From Atrina japonica (lineage: Eukaryota > Mollusca > Bivalvia > Pterioida > Pinnidae): a stretch of 64,000 nt of DNA. Below are positions 19,841 through 30,800 of this stretch, piece after piece. The stretch spans positions 552,501 to 616,500 of the forward strand of contig BROG01000290.1 of the NCBI GenBank assembly GCA_030159075.1, given 5' to 3'. The translations under genes were made by a program, and so were the position numbers. A model generated the notes under the pieces. The model was not told where the DNA came from and ran no database searches. It saw nothing but the letters and a program-made list of their open reading frames with translations. Within the stretch, counting starts at the first letter, position 1; each line of letters starts with the position of its first letter.

Positions 19841-19868
19841 ATTTATATTTTTTTGTAAAAATATAAAT
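19841..19868. terminator. 12-bp-stem hairpin downstream of the zinc-binding gene
   Basis: Arms ATTTATATTTTT (19841-19852) and AAAAATATAAAT (19857-19868) flank the loop TTGT, two bases beyond the stop of the minus-strand gene at 19871. Geometry matches the hairpins at 9737 and 18797. Confidence 0.55.
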
Positions 19869-19870
19869 TT

Positions 19871-20200
19871 TTAGTATTTACGAGGTCTTCCACACGTCTG
19901 AGGAGGTCCTCTATACTTCATATAATAGTAATGACTTCGCTGTTTTCTATTATCACAAGAAACACACATCGTGTGCGGCGTAGCATCGAACATCCAAAAT
20001 CCGCACAGTTCGCAAAATTTCAAGGGTTGAAAGTTGCGATTTTTCATGTATCTGTGATGAGTGGCGCAAAAGATGGATTCTGCCATAAGCGGATAGGCGC
20101 ACGGCGCGTCGCGTATCCTCCTGGAATGAATGGGCATCTGACAAGATGTTACCTCGCGAGGTTCCATCCCGATGCTGTGAAACATTTGTTGAAGAGACAT
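19871..20200 (-). CDS. Small Cys/His-rich probable zinc-binding protein with basic C terminus
   Basis: 109 residues, intact. Cysteines and histidines are spaced as C..(12)..C, then FCATHH, then FCELCGFWMF...HTMCVSC, enough for one or two zinc sites; the second resembles a treble-clef/ribbon. The C terminus is basic and ends GRPRKY, an AT-hook-like GRP core. Together these suggest nucleic acid binding and perhaps transcriptional control. The family is not recognised. It lies between the Trp-rich gene and the acidic-tailed gene in the same direction, with a TTTTAAAAAGAAAATG leader. Confidence 0.65.
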   Translation of the reverse strand: MSLQQMFHSIGMEPREVTSCQMPIHSRRIRDAPCAYPLMAESIFCATHHRYMKNRNFQPLKFCELCGFWMFDATPHTMCVSCDNRKQRSHYYYMKYRGPPQTCGRPRKY

Positions 20201-20238
20201 TTTCTTTTTAAAATGAGGAATTATTATTTATAGCATGA

Positions 20239-20895
20239 TCATTCATCATCTTCATCTTCGGAAACATCGGAATCCTGGTCAACGGGTTTTCTCTCGACCT
20301 TTTCTTTGATAATCACCGGACCAACGAAAGTTGTGATGGCTTGGTTTTGCGAACCGATAAAGACGCAATCTACGGTCAAGACAGCGACAACCTTACAACA
20401 TTGGCCGACGTATTCCAGCGGCTCGACCTTTTCACCGTCAAACCTGAATTTAGTACCTATCTTCTTCCCATCCATAATAAGTTTAGAATACATGAGATCG
20501 CGTTCTTCACCTTTCAAGATATGTAATTCTCCGACTTGAAGCGGTTTCTTTATACCCAACTGTTTAATAGCAGCCCTATGCTTCACGATATCTTTTCTGA
20601 TAAATCCTTCAATCTCCGTGATAACATCTCTGAATTCTTGGTGCTCGTCATCATCGAGCTTCAACGATATGCTGTAACGCGGTTTGTACATATCACTCAC
20701 TCCGAACGAAAACAGGGTGGGAGTTTTCATTCTGAGAGGTTGGTGAACGCCATCCGAATATTTGTATAACACATTGATGAAACAACCGTTTTTGCCTCTG
20801 GTGGGCGGTTGGATCATCAACTTAGTTACATCGAATTGCTTGGGGGTAATTTTACATACTTTTTCACTCGTCGCCATTTTTATTGCTCTCGACAT
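20239..20895 (-). CDS. Acidic-tailed protein, possible single-stranded-DNA-binding protein
   Basis: 218 residues, intact. A mixed beta-rich body (e.g. CFINVLYKY, PRYSISLKLDDDE, VVAVLTVDCVFIG) ends in a strongly acidic tail (DQDSDVSEDEDDE). An OB-fold-like body plus acidic tail is the usual layout of replication SSBs, including viral ones, so that is my best guess; no diagnostic motif confirms it. The ATG at 20877 (MATSEKV) may be the real start, because it is preceded by an A/T-rich leader and the seven extra residues look non-conserved. It is the last gene before the right terminal repeat. Confidence 0.6.
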   Translation of the reverse strand: MSRAIKMATSEKVCKITPKQFDVTKLMIQPPTRGKNGCFINVLYKYSDGVHQPLRMKTPTLFSFGVSDMYKPRYSISLKLDDDEHQEFRDVITEIEGFIRKDIVKHRAAIKQLGIKKPLQVGELHILKGEERDLMYSKLIMDGKKIGTKFRFDGEKVEPLEYVGQCCKVVAVLTVDCVFIGSQNQAITTFVGPVIIKEKVERKPVDQDSDVSEDEDDE

Positions 20896-20960
20896 TTTCT
20901 TATCGGGTTTTCAAATCTTTTATTTACACGATACAACAACGAGTCAATATCATCATCAAC

Positions 20961-21114
20961 ACCACTCGAGGACCTCCCGGACGGCCGCGAAACTATCGGA
21001 CTCGCGGCTATTAATAGACTAGCGGAGCGACCCGGGGAATTACCCATTTAGCTATTTTTAGCAGTTTTAGCCGTTTTGGGATCATTGAGTGCGACCTGTT
21101 TCAGAACTGGTAAA
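20961..21114 (-). repeat. Polinton right terminal inverted repeat
   Basis: The reverse complement matches 5557-5711, including the CTATTAATAG palindrome and the GCCGCGA/TCGCGGC hairpin. Differences include a C/T substitution, altered C-run lengths and a GACTA/GTCTA change. Confidence 0.92.
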
Positions 21115-21126
21115 AGACTACACACA

Positions 21127-21467
21127 ATCGTTTTTGTTTGTTTGATTGTTGTTTTACACCCTGTCAAGAATTTGTCATTGATATTGACGTGTCACCAGCT
21201 TTAGGTGAAGTGCTACAAATTTTGACCTGTGTTATGCACTAACGTCAATGCAGTGATGGTTCTTTTACGCGCCACGTCTTCTGCGACACGTGACCTCGGT
21301 TTTACGTCTCATCCGAAAGACACGTGACTTTCATTTCGTATGCTGAACGCTCGACAAAAGAACAGTCACCACCATTTTAAAAAGTCTTTGTATGACCATG
21401 TCCGGGAATCGAACCCGGGATCTTCCGTTTGCGAGTCGAACGCTTTATCCTAGACCACCGCAAGCGG
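21127..21467 (-). mobile_element. tRNA-derived SINE abutting the Polinton right end
   Basis: On the minus strand a tRNA-like head (GGTTCGATTCCCGG B box near 21405, A-box-like GGTGGTCTAGG near 21455) is followed by the shared SINE body and a TTTGTTTGTTTG-complement tail at 21140. Flanks ATCGTTT (after 21120) and GTCGTTT (after 21467) look like its mutated target-site duplication. Confidence 0.7.
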
Positions 21468-22144
21468 TCAGTCGTTTCTGTTAATAAGACTTCATCAGTT
21501 GAGCTGGAATTCGATATAAAAGGTATATTTCCGAAAGAAAAAGTTGTATCATTCCAGGCCAAATAATATAAATCATCAGCATTACATTAGTATATAAAGA
21601 TAACGTCACTGTGATGGTGGTAGTGGAAATTCTCACCCCGACAAATTAGGAGAAAAGAATTAAACCAAGGAAAAGTTATTGTTATTACATTATTTTATAT
21701 TAGGGTGTATCTAAATATAGACTTCATTTAAAAATTAGTTATATAATCGACCCTGCTGTCATATAACGTCACATCCAAACCAATAAACATCATTGTCGAT
21801 GATATCAATTTTGTATTTTCATACTTTTTCTGATATATTCAGAAATTTTCTCTGTTCCTGCATAGCTGATGGGACTGTTCAAGTAAAAAGACTCTTCAAA
21901 TGCTCTCCCCAACTCATGACTGAGTTGTTTTTTGTAGGCTACAGACAGTTTATATGCTAGACGGTCTAAGGGAGATTACTCTGTGTAACTATATTGTGTA
22001 TATTGTAGCGGAAAATAAACCGCACGATCCCTTAATATTCGCTCGTGAAGTAAACAGGATAGTTATTGTTTTCTGCTATTTTTAAATTAATTAAAGCAAT
22101 AAGTGAACTAAATTTGATTCAAGGTCGCCTTAAAATGTTTATCA
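21468..22144. other. Non-coding host DNA; right half of a split host repeat
   Basis: GTTTCTGTTAATAAGACTTC and the following ~100 bp match repeats at 52.3 kb and 49.95 kb, whose left halves resemble the sequence left of the Polinton (5531-5556). Nothing else is recognised. Confidence 0.5.
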
Positions 22145-22378
22145 CCCCTCGTTGGTTTGTTTGTTTGTTTATTGTTGTTTAACGTCCCACTCAAGAATAT
22201 TTCACTCATATGGAGACGTCACCAAATGCCGGTGAAGGGCTTCAAATTTTAGCCTTTGCTCTGCACTTACGGCCATTGAGCAGTGAGGGTTCTTTAACGT
22301 GGCGCCGGCTGGACTCAAACTCACGACCTCACGATCAAGAGTCGAGCGCGCTACCGACTGAGCCAGGCCGGCTCCCCT
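22145..22378 (-). mobile_element. tRNA-derived SINE
   Basis: Minus-strand copy. The head has GCCTGGCTCAGTCGGTAGCG-type A box and a GAGTTTGAGTCC B box. The body contains the GACGTCTCCATATGAGTGAA and GGGACGTTAAACAACAATAA blocks common to the family, with an AAAC-type tail. Confidence 0.8.
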
Positions 22379-22734
22379 CGTTGGTCTCTCATACAAATGA
22401 GGGATTGCTTTAGTTTATATAGTGAGGGATGTAGTGGTGTAAAACCCCCATAACCTAATCATCAGGTAAACTGTCCTAATACAGGAGTGAGCAAGTAAAT
22501 ATCGCATGTGAATTTTTTGCAGTATATTATCTTATATTACTTATTTTAATAAGATATAAAAATATTACACCTCTAGGTAAAACAATTTTCATGCTCTTTT
22601 GATATCTCAAATGAAATATTGTTTTGGCCTGTATTGTGAAACCATAACTTGTGTATTGTTAATATTTATAACCACTGGTTTGTTGCTACTCCTAGTGGAC
22701 AGCCTGAGTCCCTGAGGGTAAACATAAACCCGTG
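22379..22734. other. Non-coding host DNA
   Basis: Nothing recognised. Confidence 0.5.
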
Positions 22735-22935
22735 CCAGATATGATCGACATCTGAACATTTCATATACACAGTTAATCTACTTACTGACGAGTTATTGTC
22801 ATAGGGATATCGATAATCGCAATTAATGTCAACGCTTTCGAAACTTTACTATCCATGTTTGCGATTACTCTGTTTCGCTCAATGAAATGTTACCAGTTAC
22901 CAGTTCGATAGCGCTTGTTGAGTCATAACCACAAA
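22735..22935 (+). repeat. Penelope-like RT C-terminal remnant
   Basis: CATAGGGATATCGATAATCG, TGTCAACGCTTTCG and CAGTTCGATAGCGCTTGTTGA match in order the 3' coding end of the reverse-transcriptase fragment at 36.4 kb. It is decayed. Confidence 0.5.
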
Positions 22936-24059
22936 CCACGAAAATGAAAGTCCGCTTCGTAGTTACAATTGTAACCTGACTGTTGAACAGTAAATAGAGA
23001 GTTAGGCCTTGTGCAACTTTGTCAAGCATTTTTGATAAACAGGTTGCTTTACCTTCACCAAATTTAGGTTTCTCAGGAATGGAGTTATCGTGTTTTTGTT
23101 ATAAAATATATGATCAGCTTATCAATGCTGAATTGACCTACCGAACACATGAATCCACTACAGGCCTTAACGGGTTTTCCATAACGAAGGTGTCGAAAAT
23201 TTATTTTTAAACAGACCAATGAAAGTATGTTATTTCACAGCATAATCTGCATTTGATTTTCCTGAGAAACAATTACAAATGTGTCAACTGTATGGGGATA
23301 TGCAGTGGGGTTGTTTCAAAAGTTTTTTTCTACACAATTTTTTTTAAAGTTCTAAAGCTTTTTATCTTCGTATTTCAGCTTTACACCACACATTTCGTGT
23401 CACAGGTATAAGATATAATGAAACAACTGAACCGGAACTCTGTATGAAAGGGTAGTTAAGATAATCTTTTAAACATTTAAACATCTATATCGTGCACATA
23501 TTTTGGTTCGGTAATACAATTTTAGACTCCATCTTGTGGGGAAGTTCTTGTTTATACGATACGAGGAAGGTCTGTCGTTTTTCAGTGAAACTGAAACTTG
23601 GCCGCCATATATATCATGTATTTATATTAGGTTAACATCCAGTACGTATGGATCTAAATGATCGTTTAAGGCATCAGCGAACACAGCGTATATGGTGAGT
23701 ATTAGAACAAGGAAGTTTGTATTATAAACAGGATTACAATGTATATATTATATTACTTTTATCGCACATGTTTTATATTTTCTTAACTGTATCCAACATA
23801 AGTACTTCTGCAATTCTGAAAAGATAATCATTATTAATATTGTTGCATTTTCCACTCTCGTGTAAACAGATGAAGGAGGGCCTTCCTTTTGCACCCTTAC
23901 CGTAATATTACCTAAAACAATTTTAAAATGTGAAGGACATTAAAAAGTATCATTTTTAAACTTTGTTTGAATAATATTAATACATATTTGAGTTGAGGGT
24001 GCAATAGAAAGTCTTACCTAGTTAATATTTATGATACTTCATCCGTTGAATACCTGTTC
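22936..24059. other. Non-coding DNA upstream of the receptor gene
   Basis: No coding exon was recognised. TATATG|GTGAGTATT at about 23695 is a good splice-donor match and could end an untranslated first exon that joins the acceptor-like ATTACAG at 24520. This is speculative and needs transcript data. Confidence 0.35.
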
Positions 24060-24352
24060 TATAGAGCCGGCCTGGCTCAGTCGGTAGCGCGTTCGACTCT
24101 GGATCGTGAGGTCGTGAGTTCGAGTCCCGCTGCCGACAGGTTGGTTTCCTGTCTTTCGGATGAGACAGTAAAAACTGGAGGTCCCGTGTCACAGTAAGTG
24201 TCGGCACGTGAAAGAACCCTCACTGCTCAATGGCCGTAAGTGCCGAGCATAGGCCAAAATTTTGAAGCCCTTCACCGGCATTTGGTGACGTCTCCATATA
24301 AGTGAAATATTCTTGAGTGGGACGTTAAACAACAATAAACAAACAAACAAAC
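24060..24352 (+). mobile_element. tRNA-derived SINE
   Basis: Near-complete copy. The A box is GGCTCAGTCGGTAGCG, the B box is GAGTTCGAGTCCC, the body is shared, and the tail is (AAAC)n. It lies about 200 bp upstream of the receptor start codon and may contribute to its promoter region. Confidence 0.85.
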
Positions 24353-24560
24353 AAACCTGTTCTATATATGTTTTAATACAGGTATCAGATTTAAACAAAC
24401 AAATCTGGAAAAAAAAAAATCAAATCAATAATACATTACAATTCAAAACATAAACACTTCAGTGAATTACAAAATGACTTATCGATACATGTAGCCTTAC
24501 ATATCTATATATTACAGGATCAATACTGATTAGAAACAACATTCAAACTGTTTTGGGAGA

Positions 24561-24807
24561 ATGCACAAACGGAGTTCAATTTACTACTATATACTATTGT
24601 TTATCACATGGGCGACACCTGTATTATCTTTAAATGTGGCAAAACTGGATGGTGACGTCACAGTCAGTGGATTATTTGAAATTCGAGCAGCTATCAATGA
24701 TGAATGCAATGGTGCTATTGATGTGTCTTCAGTACAAACATACGAGGCAGTCAAGTGGTTCATCCGGAAGCTTAATGAGAGGAATTATATACCCGGTGTA
24801 ACGATAG
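24561..24807 (+). CDS. Receptor exon 1 (signal peptide, start of VFT1)
   Basis: The start MHKRSSIYYYILLFITWA is a typical signal peptide, with likely cleavage after VLS. The exon ends in phase 1 at ACGATAG|GTATGT. The mature start, LDGDVTVSGLF, resembles the first strand of class C ligand-binding domains. Confidence 0.85.
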
Positions 24808-27800
24808 GTATGTGTAACATTCACATATTAGCAAATAATACGTTGACCATAACCTTAGATTTATGTCTTCTATGTAACCTACTGGGTGTTAATGGTTTTC
24901 GTTGGCGGTTGTTGAGACGTATGTACCAATTGTGACGAGGATACTCTCCTCATGTGTTTCATTGTACTTGACTGTGGACTCACGGCGGGTGTGACCGGTC
25001 GACAGGGGATGCTTACTCCTCCATGGCACCTGATCCCACCTCTTGGTTTCCAGAGGTCCGTGTTTGTCCATTTTTACCGGATTTGTATCTATGTCCTGGA
25101 CATTCTATTGATTTATGCTTTGGTATCTGAGGTTTTTATATATTTACTGACTTTCCAGTTTAAGATACTTTTTTTCTTTAATTTAATGTGAAAATATTCA
25201 CTGATATTAAAGATGTTGAATACTTTAAATTAGCAACACGTTTTATTCGATTGTCATAGCAAAGAAAGCTGTTTTTATTAACTTATCAAACAGCTATAAA
25301 CAAGCAGTATAATATTAAGTTTGATCCATGCAAGTATTAATCCTTTCTCTCAAAGGTAGATTGATGTTTATTAATTTTTGTTGTAGGTATTGAGGCGTTT
25401 CCTACTTGTAGATTCGTCACATTGGCAAATGAACGGACATACGATTTCATCTCAAGAGCACGTAGTGAGAAAGTGGATGTAACCTTTCAAAGTCCACCTT
25501 TAATTGGTTTGTATTTTATATCAAATATACCTTTTTTTTTCTTTACAGAAAGCATATTTTAAGAATTGAAAAATACTTATGTTTGATATATCTGATCAAT
25601 ATCAATCCACATGTACGGGGCTGCTAGCAAGAGTTTTGTAAATGGTTTTATACTGTATCAACAGGTGCTTGGTGTTAATAATGCTCTAAACAATGTAGGT
25701 AACTGAGTATGATAAAATGCAAGTGGCATAGAATATGCAAGCAAATCTAATACAGTAATACATTCCCCTACTTATTGTTAATGTTCGTTTAATTGATGTT
25801 TAAAAGTTGTAAAATTACACGTACTGACATCTATGTTATTTTAAGGATGTTGGTGTATAGCCATGTATAGGGGCATAACCCACATAGCCTTCCACAATTG
25901 GGCAAACACTCAATGCAAGTTCAAAAGTGAAGTTTTAGCAAGGGAGTTGTATAGGATTTTATAATGCTATAATCTGGATTTATTCTGTAAATATTAATTC
26001 AAAATGTCTCCTCAAACCTGAGTTGCTGATGATACATTTAAAATGTTTCGTGTTTCTTTTGTCATCGAGCTATCATATTCAACAATTTAGATGTATACAT
26101 ATTTAGGAAAATAACAAACGGCCCGTAAACTGGCAAATTTGCACATAATTAGTTAAAAGTCAAGAAGGGCTCGAACTCGCTCCGATTAGCGATGGAGAAA
26201 CTTTATATCAGGCGTGATGCTGCATGTCCTCATTCTTTAAATGTAATCTGATATACAGTGGAACCTCAGTATTTGGACCACCTAACTGGCCCTGACTAGT
26301 ATAATTAGCGAGGTGCTCTCTTAAGTGAGAACCTAGGTTTGTAAAATATTTATAAACTAAGACAATTTCAATTGACTTTTTTTTTTATTTTGATTGGTGG
26401 GTTACGCCACACTAAATTTTTCAGTTATATGATGGCGACCAGCTTTTAACGGTGGCGGAGAGAACCCGATTACAATCTACTGTGGTAGAGACCACCTGCC
26501 TTCCGCAACTGAACTGTCACACCTTCTCACCAAAATCAGCTTAGGTTCCAGCGGGAATGAATATTTACGGTCATAAATGTGAGGTGATATCCTAAGTGAG
26601 GTGATATCCTAAGTGAGGTGAGGATCCATTCAGTACACACCGACCCGTTTGATTGTTTTTATATTGTATATGGCCGTTTTAGGAAACGGTAAATGAAGAT
26701 TTCACGGACACCATGGGGTTCAGAATAACTATCACCGATATACGTTTTATTCTAGAAAATCCCACTCGAACAATTAGATATCCACCTGTTTCGATTATTT
26801 TGTCTTCACATTTCTCCAAAATAAGATTATACTAATATAGAGCATTCTTTGAGCTTTATCGTCCGAAATGAAGATTTGTTTTGATATACTGTAAATGTGA
26901 AATCTAATGCACTTTGAGTTTCGATTATCCACGCCTTCATTTTTACCTTAAATTTAGGAATGATATAACAGATCATTGTAATGACCGACCATCCTTCGAA
27001 TATTACAGTTCTGAGTTGTATTCACAAATTCCCTAAGTTATCTGAAGAAGGTAAATATAACTATCAAGGTCTTAGTCGAAAATATGCGAAAATGAAAGTA
27101 AGGAGAGTATCGAAAAAAAGGACTTGGAGCCAAAAAACATAAGACTTCGGACTTAGGATTTACGACCTTTTGATTAAACGTGCCACATATACAAACTAAT
27201 ACCTCTCTGTCTCTCTCTCTCTCTCTCTCTCTGAAATATTTGGCTAGAATATAAAATTCACAGATATCAAAGTAATAATCGTAAGGAGGCGCAGGATATA
27301 ATTGCATATACACAGACCTCTAAAAATACAGACGTGATCAGGTGCCATGGGGTAGTAAGCATCCCTTGTTAATCGGTCAGGCTCGCAACGAGTTCATGGT
27401 CAAATCAAATGAAATAAATAAAGAATAAACTTACATCAAAATCTGTACAGGCGACAAAACATTTAGTTTAACATGATAATAGCAAAACAAGGTAACACAA
27501 CATTTAGTAAAACATAGTGATAGCAAACAAGGTCATCCTTCCTGCAATAGTTTATCGGTAAGTAGTGTCTCTGTAAATGGAATGTTCTTGTGTTGAACAC
27601 GCTATGGAATATCGACATCATCTTTTTCTTCCTATCATTCAGAATTGTCTGTATGTATGGCACGCCCAAATCACATTAATGAGTTAAACCTAGTTTTTTT
27701 TCCGATAAACTTAGTTTTTCTCCAGTTAAACCTAGTTTTTCTTAGTGAAACCTAGTTTTTCTCCAGTTAATATAGGTTTTCTCGTAACCTAAATTAACTG

Positions 27801-30800
27801 GAGAAAAACTAAGTTTAAATGAGAAAAACTAGGTTTAACTGCCCCAAATTAATTTGATTGTGGCACAATTAAATCTAGTTTTTCTCAGTTAAACTATTTT
27901 TTTTCTTGAGAAAAACTAGGTTTAACTCATTTTTGTGATTTTGGCACAGTTTAACGTATTTTTTGTTCTCAGCTAAACCTAGTTTTTCTTCAGTTAATGT
28001 GGGTTGCAGAGAAAAATCTAGGTTTAACTGAAGAAAAACTAGAACTCAGAAAATCTAGATTTAACTGATGAAGCACGCCAAAATTACGATATTGAGTTTA
28101 TCCCAGTTTTTCTTGAAATAAACCTAGTTTTTTCAGTTAAACCAAATATTCTCCAGTTTAAGTGGGTTACGAGCTCAACCTAATTTTTCTCCAGTTAATC
28201 CTAGTTTTTCTTGTAACCCACATTAACTGGAGAAAAACTGAATTTAACTGTGGAAAACTAGGATTAAATTCGCCAAATTCATATTAACACTTATTAATGT
28301 GTTTGTGGCGCAGTAAAATCTAGGTTAGCTCCGTTAAATTACGTTTCTCTCGAGAAAAACTAGGTTTAACTCATTTTTGTGATTTTGGCGCAGTTAAACC
28401 TAGTTTTTTTCAGTTAAGCCTATTTTTTCACCGGTTAATGCGGGTTACTCAGAAAAATGAGGTTTAACTTGAGAAAAACTGTGCTTAACTGAGAAAACAA
28501 GGTTTAACTCATTAATGTGATTTTGGCGTGCCATATGTATGAGGTCTGATTCATATGAATAAAGGAATAAAGGTCGGCCAATAAAGGGGCACAGTTGGTT
28601 CCAGTGGGAAAGCAGACAATTTGATAAAAGACCTGGCTTCCAAACACTACATTTATTATATACTGGAAATTCCAGCAAATTTTTATACTTTGTTGACTAT
28701 GACAAAAGGATTTGTTATCATTTTAATGGGTTGTCGTTTAATAAAGAGTAGACAAGCTGTGTGTTTTGATAATATGAATTTGAGAAAAACTGCGTGTTTT
28801 TAAAGTTTCTAAAAGTTGTATGAAATTTTTAGTATCCAAATCTGAATAATCAACTGTGCAGTATTGCTGAGGTTTCTCCTTAATTAAAGTCAATTTCTTT
28901 TCATGGTGAATTAATTACCAGGAATTATTGGACCAGAATACAGTTCACAAGCAGAAAGTACGTCGCTGTTGATATCCGGGTTACCTCAAAACAACAGAAT
29001 TCTTGAATTGGGCTATTCTACAACTGCAGAAATTCTGAGTGATCACGTGACTTACAACAATTTCTTCCGAGTGGTTCCGAGTGATGCGTTGCAGATTGAG
29101 GTAAAACTAATTTATATCTTTCTTTCTATTTATCTATCTATTTTTTATCTATGTGTGTATGTATCCATCTACCCATCCATCCATCCGTCTATCTCTCTCT
29201 CTCATATCAATCAATAAAATACACAGATAAATATACCTTTGTTTCTTTTCAGGTTATGATTTCATTAATGAAGCTGCTAGAATGGAATTACATTGGCATT
29301 ATATATGAAAATGATAAATACGGTGTCGGTGCATATAATGCTATGAGAAAAGCAGTGAAGACAGAGAAAATTTGTATCGGATCATCCTTTAGTGTTGACG
29401 TTGGTGATGAAGGGAGTGTAAGTTTAAACGATATTCAAAATAACATACGTGACAAAATCATAACTAATACAGAGAGCAAAATATCCGGGGTCCTTGTCTT
29501 TGGATATCCTGGCACAGTTAAAGCGATTTTGACAGCTGCAGATTGGCTTGCATCTAAATACGCTGATAGAATATCATTTATATTTTCCGAGGCCATCAAC
29601 CTTGACGACAATACTTTTAAAAAAGATGGAAATAATGTGGACATTTTGCAATCTTCTAAAGGATCATTCGTTGTAACACCCCCGTACCTCAGTTCCAAGA
29701 GTTTTCAGTCCCATTGGAGAAATATATTTACAAATATGACAGCCTTTTATGATGAATATTCCACCAATCCTTGGATCGGCGAAGTTTTCAAATCTGTAAA
29801 AGCTTGTAAGCCTTCAAATGACAGTGTTAACCCTAATTGTTCCCCGATGACGGATACAGAAGTTGAAACAATTTCGAAAAATGTGCTGTACGTGGAATAT
29901 GCACTGAAAGCAGCAGGCGTGATGGCTAATATTTTGAAAGTGTTACACAAACGGAAATGTGGCAGCTTGAGTGGGGTCTGTGAAAATCTTAGAACAGTAC
30001 TGTATAAATCGAAATCAGAGCTAATAAATGAAGCAGAAATTGTGGATGTTAAATTTTCAGAAGAGTACTTTGATGAGCTTCCTAGCTTTGTAAATGTTTC
30101 GATTAGGTTTAACGGAAGTGATGTAGTTTCTTCAGAGATGGAACCAGAGTATGAAGTGTATCATTACAGAAAATGTCTGTCAAATGAGGATTCATTTTGT
30201 TTAGAAAAGGTAAATATAATTTTTCTCGACCTCTAAAATGACTAATTTTCTTTCCATGGATATCATCGCCTAATGATTAGTAATTAGATAAGTTCATAAA
30301 GCAATATAAACCTTTTCATCGAATTCGAGAGGTTTCCATAGAACATTTCCGACGAGTGCGACATGCTGGCAGGGGACGTAAACTCTTCCCAGACACCTGG
30401 TCCTATCCTGTTTGTTATTCTCAATTTTTCTTCATGTTGAGACTATTTGTATATCTAATTTGTCGTCATGTTCTGATGGACTTGGAGTTTCGATTATCCA
30501 TTGGTAATTCTTCAATTTTACATTAGAATATAGCGGCTGTTGAAACTAATTTATTTGTTGTTTAAATATTACACGTTTCAAAAACAAAAACAAAAAGAAA
30601 TGAATTTTAGAATAGGTTTCTTGATTTTAGTACTAAACTAATAAATGCATAATAATCAAGAACACATTTAGGTTTCAAATGGCAAGAGCAAAGTAGAATG
30701 AAGAATTTTTAAATGGAATAAAGCCCTCATATATGTAGAGAAGCTAACATTTTTATTCCTACTACATCCGGGGACCCGTAATACTAATGGTAAAAATTTT

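Larger units (their letters stand above)
5557..21114. mobile_element. Polinton/Maverick element, full length but frameshifted
   Basis: Two inverted repeats of about 155 bp bound 15.56 kb. The interior encodes the hallmark set of a Polinton: protein-primed family B DNA polymerase, retroviral-type integrase, FtsK/HerA-like packaging ATPase, a capsid-like protein and a penton-like protein, plus small membrane proteins. Length and content match known Polintons (15-20 kb). The interior is visibly richer in G+C than the surrounding AT-rich host DNA. A maturation protease was not recognised. At least seven genes carry frameshifts, so this copy is probably unable to replicate or package itself unless the indels are assembly errors. 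A clean 6-bp target-site duplication is not visible. The right end directly abuts a SINE. Confidence 0.95.

Noticed and set aside
24060..24140. Genuine tRNA gene (also near 21410-21467, 31600-31670 and 59522-59600)
   Set aside because: A and B boxes are present but the acceptor stems do not pair well, and each head is fused to a SINE body and A-rich tail.
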